Shown here one piece after another: positions 1 through 5,020 of a stretch of 5,252 nucleotides of DNA. Positions within the stretch are counted from its first letter, which is position 1. Each line of letters begins with the position of its first letter. The position numbers and the translations under genes are program-made. Source of the DNA: Saprospiraceae bacterium (GTDB lineage: Bacteria; Bacteroidota; Bacteroidia; Chitinophagales; Saprospiraceae); contig JALZVN010000258.1 of NCBI GenBank assembly GCA_023299965.1, positions 1-5,252 on the forward strand. Direction: 5' to 3'. The notes under the pieces are model-generated. The model was not told where the DNA came from and did not search any database. It saw nothing but the letters and a program-made list of their open reading frames with translations.

Positions 1-1031
1 TCTTGCATTTTATCTAACATTTGAATGGCTCCTCTCTCCCAATCAAATTCTTCAATATCGTCTAGTTGAACTTGAAAAGAAATCTCTCCATTTTTTATAT
101 CTACCAGCTTCTTTGCCATGAGCTGCACATCAAAAGCTTCGACAACGACACCATTACACCCTTTAAGCACTTCTTTTATTCCTCCTACATCAAAGGATAC
201 CACAGGTGTTTTATTCGCCAATGCATCCACTACTGAGAGAGACAAATTTTCAATTAATGAAGTATTCAAATACAAGTCATAGCCAATAAAACGCACTTCG
301 TCTGCAAAACCCTTAAAATTGACAAAGTCAAAAGCCATTAATTTTTCCTTGATAGCATCTTCTTTTACCAATCCCAAAATGTCAATTTCTATGCCTTTAT
401 AGGCTCCATCTTTCAGTGCTTGAAACACTTCTATTGCTTTCGAATATTTTCGATGGTCTATATTACCAGCCATCAACACATTCATTTTACCCTTGTCTAA
501 TCTTTTTTGCGATCGTTTGGTAATCGCTTGAGACAAACCATTTCTAACAAGACTTACTTTAGAAGAATATTCTTGAATGAACGACATTTTATATTCCGTC
601 ACACTAAATACTTCTTCCGCATTCGCAAAAATCTCCCCGTACTTTCCTATAATTTCATCACCCTTTTCTTTTCCTTGCAGAGTGAAATTTTTCATTTCAG
701 GCCAATTGTCATGGTAGACAAAAAAATACGGCATCTCACAATTTACCAATGGATATGCCATATGAAAATCTCCAAAACCTATTGTTTTTTCATCAGCGTG
801 TCTCTTTATCAAGTTCATCATTTCTGAAGAACTAGTATAAGAAACAAATTTAGCTTTGCTCAAATTGTGCCTACCTTCGTTGGCACATATAACCACTACT
901 TCCTTAAAAAACCTTTCAAAATATTCAGCAGACATGGCTGTAGCACTTGAACCTCCTGAAAAATTTAATCCAAAATTCTCAACGACTATCAATAAAGTCT
1001 TCTCTACAATATTTGAATATTGCTCTTTCAT
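1..1031 (-). CDS. Glycosyltransferase, GT4-like (GT-B fold), 3' end cut by window edge
   Basis: This reading frame stays open to the window edge and encodes 343 complete residues before it is cut. It resembles a retaining GT-B glycosyltransferase of family 4, which transfers a sugar from a nucleotide-sugar to an acceptor in the cytoplasm or at the inner membrane face. The N-terminal half starts with a beta strand (TLLIVVENF, residues 12-20) and a glycine-rich GGSSAT loop at 26-31, usual for the acceptor domain. The donor domain begins near residue 183 (MNVLMAGN). The signature E-x7-E region is at 261-269 (ENLSLSVVD), followed by the TPVVSFDVGG strand-turn at 275-284. The second Glu of that motif is Asp269 here. 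I chose ATG 1031 because it lies 10 bases after the upstream gene's stop; a GTG three codons earlier is possible. As last visible gene of the operon it probably glycosylates the pathway product; donor and acceptor cannot be told. Confidence 0.85.
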   Translation of the reverse strand, partial: MKEQYSNIVEKTLLIVVENFGLNFSGGSSATAMSAEYFERFFKEVVVICANEGRHNLSKAKFVSYTSSSEMMNLIKRHADEKTIGFGDFHMAYPLVNCEMPYFFVYHDNWPEMKNFTLQGKEKGDEIIGKYGEIFANAEEVFSVTEYKMSFIQEYSSKVSLVRNGLSQAITKRSQKRLDKGKMNVLMAGNIDHRKYSKAIEVFQALKDGAYKGIEIDILGLVKEDAIKEKLMAFDFVNFKGFADEVRFIGYDLYLNTSLIENLSLSVVDALANKTPVVSFDVGGIKEVLKGCNGVVVEAFDVQLMAKKLVDIKNGEISFQVQLDDIEEFDWERGAIQMLDKMQ

Positions 1032-1041
1032 CCCAAACACA

Positions 1042-1743
1042 CTACTGAGTGTTCACTAAATTGTCAAAACGTATGTATTCAACTATAGAAATACCAAATG
1101 ACAAAACAATCAAAAAACTACCTATAGCCAATCCATACAGTCGAATATCGTGACCTACAAATAAGGCGACGATCAGTATTGTAAAAAATACACCCGCTAT
1201 ACTGGAGGCATATCTCTTCTTCGTTTCTATAAAATTTTCTTTCGGAAAAATTTCTATTCCTATCCTATACACATAGCGCAGAAAACCAGGAATAAGAATC
1301 CACATATCAATTTCTTTAAAGAGATAATAATAACAACACATCATCATCACGAATAAGGCATCCAGCTCCATATCGAAATACTGACCAAATACCGTAGAAT
1401 GATTATATTTTCTAGCCAACCACCCATCGACTCCATCGAGACTCACAAATATCAACAAACCAAGACCCAACAGCCAAAAAGAAAGATTCGGCAAGTAAAA
1501 CATCAAAGTCATCAATATCAAAAATCTTACTCCTGTCACCCAATTGGCATATCCACCAAATGGTTTGAGCTTCTCTAATGTATCTCTATTATTGAAAATA
1601 AAGAAACAAATGGAAGCTGCTGACCCCAGTAATAAATAAATTGTATTCTTATTAATTAGACACAATACTGCTGCCACTAAAATAATCCCTGCGTGGAATC
1701 TATTCCAGTTTGAAATCATATTTATGTCTTCAGTAATCTTCAT
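1042..1743 (-). CDS. CDP-alcohol phosphatidyltransferase family membrane protein
   Basis: This is a 233-residue integral membrane protein of the CDP-alcohol phosphotransferase family. The family moves a phospho-alcohol or phosphatidyl group from a CDP-linked donor to a hydroxylated acceptor, releasing CMP. The full metal-binding signature is intact: D103-x2-D106-G107-x2-A110-R111-x8-G120-x3-D124-x3-D128. About six hydrophobic stretches are visible (roughly 15-30, 36-50, 72-101, 128-155, 180-198, 203-222), as expected for the family. The protein is longer at its N terminus than a minimal member. The ATG at 1743 is 6 bases after the preceding stop, with AGAAGG just upstream, an unusually good though close ribosome site for this operon; Met9 is a fallback start. 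Close members make phosphatidylglycerol phosphate, phosphatidylserine or inositol lipids, but the pteridine-type neighbours argue against plain housekeeping lipid synthesis. The acceptor is unknown; attachment of the pathway's polyol-phosphate intermediate to a lipid or CDP-activated alcohol is inference. Confidence 0.9.
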   Translation of the reverse strand: MKITEDINMISNWNRFHAGIILVAAVLCLINKNTIYLLLGSAASICFFIFNNRDTLEKLKPFGGYANWVTGVRFLILMTLMFYLPNLSFWLLGLGLLIFVSLDGVDGWLARKYNHSTVFGQYFDMELDALFVMMMCCYYYLFKEIDMWILIPGFLRYVYRIGIEIFPKENFIETKKRYASSIAGVFFTILIVALFVGHDIRLYGLAIGSFLIVLSFGISIVEYIRFDNLVNTQ

Positions 1744-1749
1744 TTCCTT

Positions 1750-2121
1750 CTATCCAGCATAGCCTGCCCATGCATCATGTGTTTCGCCCAATTGCACTTC
1801 GATTTTTCCATCAAAAAAGTCACTTGTTTTCTTTTTCACTTCATCATGAATGTGCTTGGCTATAAACTCCGTAGTAGTCAGTTGACCTTTGAATTGAGGC
1901 AATGCATCTAAATTCTGATAAGACAAGGGCTTCAGTACTTCCGCCAATATATCATGCGCTTTCCCTATATCTATCACCACATTAAATTCATTCATTGTTT
2001 TGGATTTAAATATCGCATCTACAACATAGGTAGCGCCATGAAGATTCTGAGCCGGGCCAAAAAATGGATTAGGCAAAGAATGGGCAATCATGACTGATTT
2101 TCTGATTTTTACGTTAAACAT
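1750..2121 (-). CDS. Divergent 6-pyruvoyl-tetrahydropterin synthase / QueD-fold protein
   Basis: This 123-residue protein has the T-fold of 6-pyruvoyl-tetrahydropterin synthase and QueD (6-carboxytetrahydropterin synthase), which act on dihydroneopterin triphosphate. Matching landmarks are IAHSLP (His14), LHGATY (His28), a VIDIGK strand near 49-54, the TTTEFIAKHIHDEV helix near 82-95, and LGETHDAW with Glu113, the usual pterin-anchoring glutamate. The active site is not standard: the third zinc histidine (LHGH in QueD) is Ala30, the catalytic Cys four residues before the LHG histidine is Ala24, and the LDHxxLN catalytic histidine region reads SYQNLD. The classic reaction is therefore unlikely unchanged. 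I prefer ATG 2121, two bases past the upstream stop; a TTG at 2127 would overlap that stop and add two residues. From memory, actinobacterial relatives share the LHGAT form, suggesting a distinct subfamily. It probably rearranges or cleaves the side chain of a pterin- or pyrimidine-like intermediate; this is inference. Confidence 0.85.
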   Translation of the reverse strand: MFNVKIRKSVMIAHSLPNPFFGPAQNLHGATYVVDAIFKSKTMNEFNVVIDIGKAHDILAEVLKPLSYQNLDALPQFKGQLTTTEFIAKHIHDEVKKKTSDFFDGKIEVQLGETHDAWAGYAG

Positions 2122-2123
2122 TT

Positions 2124-3074
2124 TCAATTATATTTTATCAACCAAATTAATCCATTTGGCATACTATTATTTCTCAAATCTTTAAACAACAGAGGCACCT
2201 CTTTTTTTGATACCACATTTGCTATCAACTCATCATAACTAGAATCTAGCAATAAGTCTGCAGCTATTTCTTTACGTTTTGTATAATCAATTTTATGACT
2301 CACTATGGGTGAAACTTTGCTTACTTGAGAAGATTTTATCGAAAGACGTTTATAGTGAAACGCTTCCCCAAGACTTAAACTTACCTTCTTAGTGCCATAC
2401 CAACTCAGCTCTATCACCTTCCCTTCTTCATTTAAGTGATCAATACAATACTGCAATCCAGCCGAAGTACCTGTCGTATGAAATATGATATCATACCTTT
2501 TCTCTTCTTCTGCGTTCGCATTCCACCCCATGCTCTGCGCTTTATCTTTTCTCCAAGTATCTTTTTCTAACACGTCAACCTCCTTCTCTGCATAAAGTCT
2601 CAAGGTATTGGCCAACAAGCTACCAACATTTCCAAATCCACAAATAGCTATCGAACTCGTCTCTAAATATTCTGAATCCCAAATGGCATTAAGAACGGTT
2701 TCCATATTACTCACAAGTGGAATTTTGTGTGGCGCCAAACCGTTATTCAATTCAAAAAGAGCATCTTTTTTAAGAATGCATACATCCTGATGTGGATGCA
2801 TATAGTGATAAACCTTTCCTTCATCAGACTGGCCTCCACAAGCGTACCCAAACTTTATAGGCAGAGAAAATGCTCCATCCATATAGGGCACTCCCATTAT
2901 ATTTTGCATGGACATTGGCACCTCACCTTTGGCCACCAAACGCTCTGTACCAGTACTGATCATTGAAAAGTGCGTTCTAAGCATCAAGCTATCTTGTGCA
3001 ACCGTTTTCTCTAATATAGCATCTTGCCACTCAGAGGTTTCAGCATTTATATGCCACAATGCACTACCTAACAC
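2124..3074 (-). CDS. BchC-like medium-chain dehydrogenase without catalytic zinc ligands
   Basis: This protein (316 residues from the proposed start) belongs to the medium-chain dehydrogenase/reductase superfamily. SMISTGTERL near residues 37-46 resembles the BchC/sorbitol-dehydrogenase-like branch, with Ser where zinc enzymes have the catalytic Cys. The usual GHE zinc motif is also absent; the matching region is KFGYACGG at 74-81. A Rossmann nucleotide site is visible as GFGNVG at 146-151, with acidic residues after the second strand favouring NAD(H). A C-terminal block carries ELSWYG near 222-227, LGEAFH and SSQVSKVSP near 248-256. It should oxidise or reduce a hydroxyl/keto group on the pathway intermediate. 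The open frame reaches a TTG at 3122, but that would overlap the preceding gene by 55 bases and add a tail unlike the family. GTG 3074 gives a 7-base overlap and puts the family-like SALW strand at the N terminus; no in-frame ATG precedes residue 31. Its stop lies two bases before the next gene. Confidence 0.85.
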   Translation of the reverse strand: MLGSALWHINAETSEWQDAILEKTVAQDSLMLRTHFSMISTGTERLVAKGEVPMSMQNIMGVPYMDGAFSLPIKFGYACGGQSDEGKVYHYMHPHQDVCILKKDALFELNNGLAPHKIPLVSNMETVLNAIWDSEYLETSSIAICGFGNVGSLLANTLRLYAEKEVDVLEKDTWRKDKAQSMGWNANAEEEKRYDIIFHTTGTSAGLQYCIDHLNEEGKVIELSWYGTKKVSLSLGEAFHYKRLSIKSSQVSKVSPIVSHKIDYTKRKEIAADLLLDSSYDELIANVVSKKEVPLLFKDLRNNSMPNGLIWLIKYN

Positions 3075-4024
3075 AATGTACTCGTTGACATTATTGCATT
3101 CCCCATTTGGGTATAAAAACAATGTTTAAGATGTTTACCTTCTTTGATCGTATCTATAGTAGGTAGCTCAATCATATTTTTACCGCTCCCTAGTAAAAGT
3201 GGAGTATGATGCAATTGCAAAACATCTACAGCTTCAGCTTCAAGAAAAGTACTGACTGTGGCAGGTCCGCCCTCGATGAGCAAAGATTTTACCCCTTTAG
3301 CTCTGATACCACGTAGTATACTTTTCACTTGAGATTTCTTATCCTCTCCTGTATATATGATAACATCGTCAAATGCACCTGGGGTATCCCTAGTTGCAAA
3401 CTTCTCATGCCTTACCAAATATGTATCTACGTCACTCAGTTTTTTAAGCCTTTCAAAACACTCACTCTTATTGCTTAGGATAAATCTGGCAGGACTTTTA
3501 CCACTCACTCTTCTGACATTCAATGATGGACTATCTGCTTGTACCGTTCCAGCGCCTACTAAGATGCCATCTAGTATAGCTCTAAGGCGATGTGCGTGAT
3601 CAAGATTTTGATCGTTTCCTATCCATTTAGAATCTCCGCTAAGTGTTGATATTTTACCATCTAGACTTATGGCCATGTGCACCATAGTAAAAGGGACATC
3701 TCGGGTGTTGGTTTGAGACGCTAATTTCAATGCCCAGTAATTTCTAAATATATCTAATTTTCGAGAAGAAACATCTTCGTGATATACAAGATTCAATGAA
3801 CTAAATGGCAACTTCTCTTTTCGATATTGAATACCTAGTTTTTCTAACTCGGGAGCATCATTTCTCACGATAGAACAAATGGTATTCTTATTGTTAAGAT
3901 AGTTCAAGCAATTATGTTGTTGGAATTTAGCACCATCATAGCTCCATGCCTTCATCTCTGAGTCACTCAAAGAAGTAGAAGCATCATCCGCAAAATAATT
4001 CCAGAATTGCTCGTTTATGTTCAT
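3068..4024 (-). CDS. RibD C-terminal-type (dihydrofolate-reductase-fold) reductase, no deaminase domain
   Basis: Residues 110-318 form a RibD/RIB7-type reductase domain, whose family reduces the ribosyl side chain of a GTP-derived pyrimidine to ribityl with NADPH. Visible motifs are MVHMAISLDGKIS at 114-126, HRLRAILDGILVGAGT at 145-160, the ADSPSL turn at 163-168, LLIEGGP at 248-254 and the TPLLLGSG segment at 274-281. The first 110 residues are not a RibD deaminase: there is no zinc motif of the HAE...PCxxC kind, and I do not recognise the segment. The protein could therefore reduce the still-aminated pyrimidine, as archaeal and fungal enzymes do, or a different substrate. The ATG overlaps the stop of the GTP cyclohydrolase II gene in an ATGA, so the two are translationally coupled and probably act in sequence. 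The gene is not called ribD because the deaminase half is missing and the setting is not a riboflavin operon. Confidence 0.87.
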   Translation of the reverse strand: MNINEQFWNYFADDASTSLSDSEMKAWSYDGAKFQQHNCLNYLNNKNTICSIVRNDAPELEKLGIQYRKEKLPFSSLNLVYHEDVSSRKLDIFRNYWALKLASQTNTRDVPFTMVHMAISLDGKISTLSGDSKWIGNDQNLDHAHRLRAILDGILVGAGTVQADSPSLNVRRVSGKSPARFILSNKSECFERLKKLSDVDTYLVRHEKFATRDTPGAFDDVIIYTGEDKKSQVKSILRGIRAKGVKSLLIEGGPATVSTFLEAEAVDVLQLHHTPLLLGSGKNMIELPTIDTIKEGKHLKHCFYTQMGNAIMSTSTLC

Positions 4025-4620
4025 ATCATTTCTAGAAAATGCCCAAAAAATTCCTTTTTAGTTTTTAGATAAGATTCGTTAGTCTTGTTAGGAGCTATCT
4101 CTATCGGTATTCGTTTTTCTACTACTATTTTTTCATTCTGAAAGGCATTTACTTTTTCAGGATTATTGGTAAGTAGATTTATTTTCTTAACGTTCATATC
4201 GTTAAGTATAGTAATCGCGTCGGTATACTTGCGTTCGTCATATCCAAAACCTAAACGCTTGTTCGCTTCTGCTGTGTCATAACCGTGATCTTGTTCCACA
4301 TAAGCTTTTATTTTATTGATAATGCCTATTCCACGTCCTTCTTGTCTCAAATAAATAAGTATACCACCTTTCCTAGCAACATATTTTAAGGCAAATTCTA
4401 GTTGCTGTCCGCATTCACATCGTTTAGATTTAAATAAGTCTCCTGTGATACATTCACTATGTATCCGCACATTTGGAGTACCCAATTTGTCGATATTTTT
4501 AGAACTAATTACCAAATGTGGCATTGGATCATTGACATCTTGACTAAAAGCAGTCAAATTAAATAAACCATAAGAGGTTTTGAGTGAAACGCTTGCTTGC
4601 TTCTTTATCATATGTAACAT
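4021..4620 (-). CDS. ribA: Stand-alone GTP cyclohydrolase II
   Basis: This 199-residue enzyme converts GTP to 2,5-diamino-6-ribosylamino-4(3H)-pyrimidinone 5'-phosphate, formate and pyrophosphate. It aligns by eye along its whole length with E. coli RibA (196 residues). The zinc cysteines are C57, C68 and C70 (HSECITGD and RCECG); the phosphate/GTP loop is LRQEGRGIG at 91-99; the active-site Tyr of E. coli (Tyr105) is Tyr107 in KIKAY; Asp128 and Arg130 match the catalytic Asp126/Arg128 in LGFxxDER; LLTNNPEKV is at 149-157. Retention of Tyr107 favours the normal GTP cyclohydrolase II product over the formylated product of some Streptomyces paralogues that carry Met there. It is not fused to RibB, as the housekeeping riboflavin enzyme of many Bacteroidota is, so it is probably a pathway-specific paralogue. 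It opens the operon; ATG 4620 was chosen, with Met4 at 4611 an alternative, and no Shine-Dalgarno sequence is seen. The ribA symbol refers to family, not proven riboflavin role. Confidence 0.93.
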   Translation of the reverse strand: MLHMIKKQASVSLKTSYGLFNLTAFSQDVNDPMPHLVISSKNIDKLGTPNVRIHSECITGDLFKSKRCECGQQLEFALKYVARKGGILIYLRQEGRGIGIINKIKAYVEQDHGYDTAEANKRLGFGYDERKYTDAITILNDMNVKKINLLTNNPEKVNAFQNEKIVVEKRIPIEIAPNKTNESYLKTKKEFFGHFLEMI

Positions 4621-4644
4621 AATATATTGACCAAATTACCTAAT

Positions 4645-4674
4645 TAATTACATATCGCTTTGATTTAAGTTCAA
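4645..4674 (-). promoter_or_regulatory. Weak candidate promoter for the six-gene operon
   Basis: Read on the minus strand, a TTGAAC box (4669-4674) and a TAATTA box (4645-4650) are separated by 18 bases, about 25 bases before the start codon of the GTP cyclohydrolase II gene. Neither box is a good consensus. The Bacteroidota form TAnnTTTG is matched only imperfectly by TAATTTG closer to the start codon, without a well-placed upstream TTTG. The region is AT-rich, so chance matches are likely; some promoter for the operon must lie in 4621-4800. Confidence 0.2.
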
Positions 4675-4693
4675 AATATTAAGTCATGGTCCT

Positions 4694-4713
4694 ATACATT
4701 GCACACAATGTAT
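4694..4713. repeat. 8+8 bp perfect inverted repeat upstream of the operon, possible operator
   Basis: ATACATTG (4694-4701) and CAATGTAT (4706-4713) are perfect reverse complements around a 4-base spacer CACA. The element ends 73 bases before the start codon of the first operon gene. Neither strand has a run of T after it, so it is not an obvious terminator; a binding site for a dimeric regulator is the more natural reading. No regulator gene is in view, so this rests only on symmetry and position. Confidence 0.4.
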
Positions 4714-4839
4714 TAAAAACCAATCTATTCCCGCATTTATAAACTTTATTTCTTTTTAGATGTAAAGCAGGTTCATTACTGCATCAGTATACCGTATGCA
4801 TGACTATATATAGTTGTCACTCCACTACTATCTCGTTGA

Positions 4840-4867
4840 AAAAAAGGGAAGGCTAGCGCTCTCTTTT
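4840..4867 (-). repeat. Motif related to the VOC-gene terminator (possible second terminator or short dispersed repeat)
   Basis: On the minus strand this stretch reads AGCGCT, then a short CTAGCCTTCCC segment, then a run of seven T. The same order (AGCGCT, then TCCC, then T-run) occurs in the candidate terminator about 140 bases to the right. A weak bulged stem can be drawn between GGTAG (about 4874-4880) and the CTAGCC part. It could be a backup terminator or a decayed copy of a short intergenic repeat of this genome. Confidence 0.3.
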
Positions 4868-4980
4868 GAGTACCTACCAAAAAACTATATTTCCTTGCGT
4901 GCGTTTTAATTCTCATTTACTAGCCACGTTTAAAAAAATCAAATCCTAGTCACCTTCTTCACTTCCCATGGTTTCCAACT

Positions 4981-5013
4981 AAAAGGGATAGCGCTTCTCA
5001 GACCTTAGCCTAT
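4981..5013 (-). terminator. Candidate terminator of the VOC-family gene
   Basis: On the minus strand ATAGGCT (5007-5013) can pair with AGCGCTAT (4988-4995) to give a 7-bp stem with one bulged G and an 11-base loop. It is followed by CCCTTTT. The element starts 7 bases after the VOC gene's stop codon, the right place for an intrinsic terminator, though the T tract is short. It would separate the VOC transcript from the six-gene operon. Confidence 0.45.
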
Positions 5014-5020
5014 ACAATCT

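Larger units (their letters stand above)
4621..5020. other. 400-base gene-poor intergenic region
   Basis: No convincing protein gene, tRNA or known riboswitch was found here. It holds the candidate terminator of the VOC gene (4981-5013), a second sequence sharing its GGGA...AGCGCT core (4840-4867), a 12-base palindrome ACTATATATAGT (4803-4814), the 8+8 inverted repeat and the probable operon promoter. A 46-codon frame on the minus strand (4776-4916) was judged unlikely to be real because it runs across one of the repeated motifs and has no recognisable features or ribosome site. Confidence 0.7.

Noticed and set aside
507..1059. Two plus-strand open frames (507-827 and 856-1059) over the glycosyltransferase.
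   Set aside because: They lie antisense to a continuous, clearly family-like minus-strand gene, and their translations look like low-complexity shadow sequence.
2608..3599. Plus-strand open frames opposite the dehydrogenase and reductase genes.
   Set aside because: They are antisense shadows of well-supported genes with conserved motifs on the minus strand.
3068..4620. Reading the first two genes as an ordinary riboflavin operon.
   Set aside because: There is no deaminase domain, no lumazine synthase, riboflavin synthase or RibB, and the coupled downstream genes are foreign to riboflavin synthesis.
4803..4814. 12-base palindrome ACTATATATAGT, flanked by TGAC and GTCA.
   Set aside because: It is almost entirely alternating A/T in an AT-rich stretch, so chance is a good explanation; it is also far (nearly 190 bases) from the operon start.
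4776..4916. 46-codon open frame on the minus strand starting at ATG 4916.
   Set aside because: It is short, has no ribosome site or recognisable domain, and runs through the repeated AGCGCT/T-tract motif; a chance frame is more likely, though a small protein cannot be excluded.
4621..5020. Possible FMN or other riboswitch before the GTP cyclohydrolase II gene.
   Set aside because: None of the conserved GC-rich blocks of the FMN riboswitch are present, and the region is AT-rich with only short symmetric elements.
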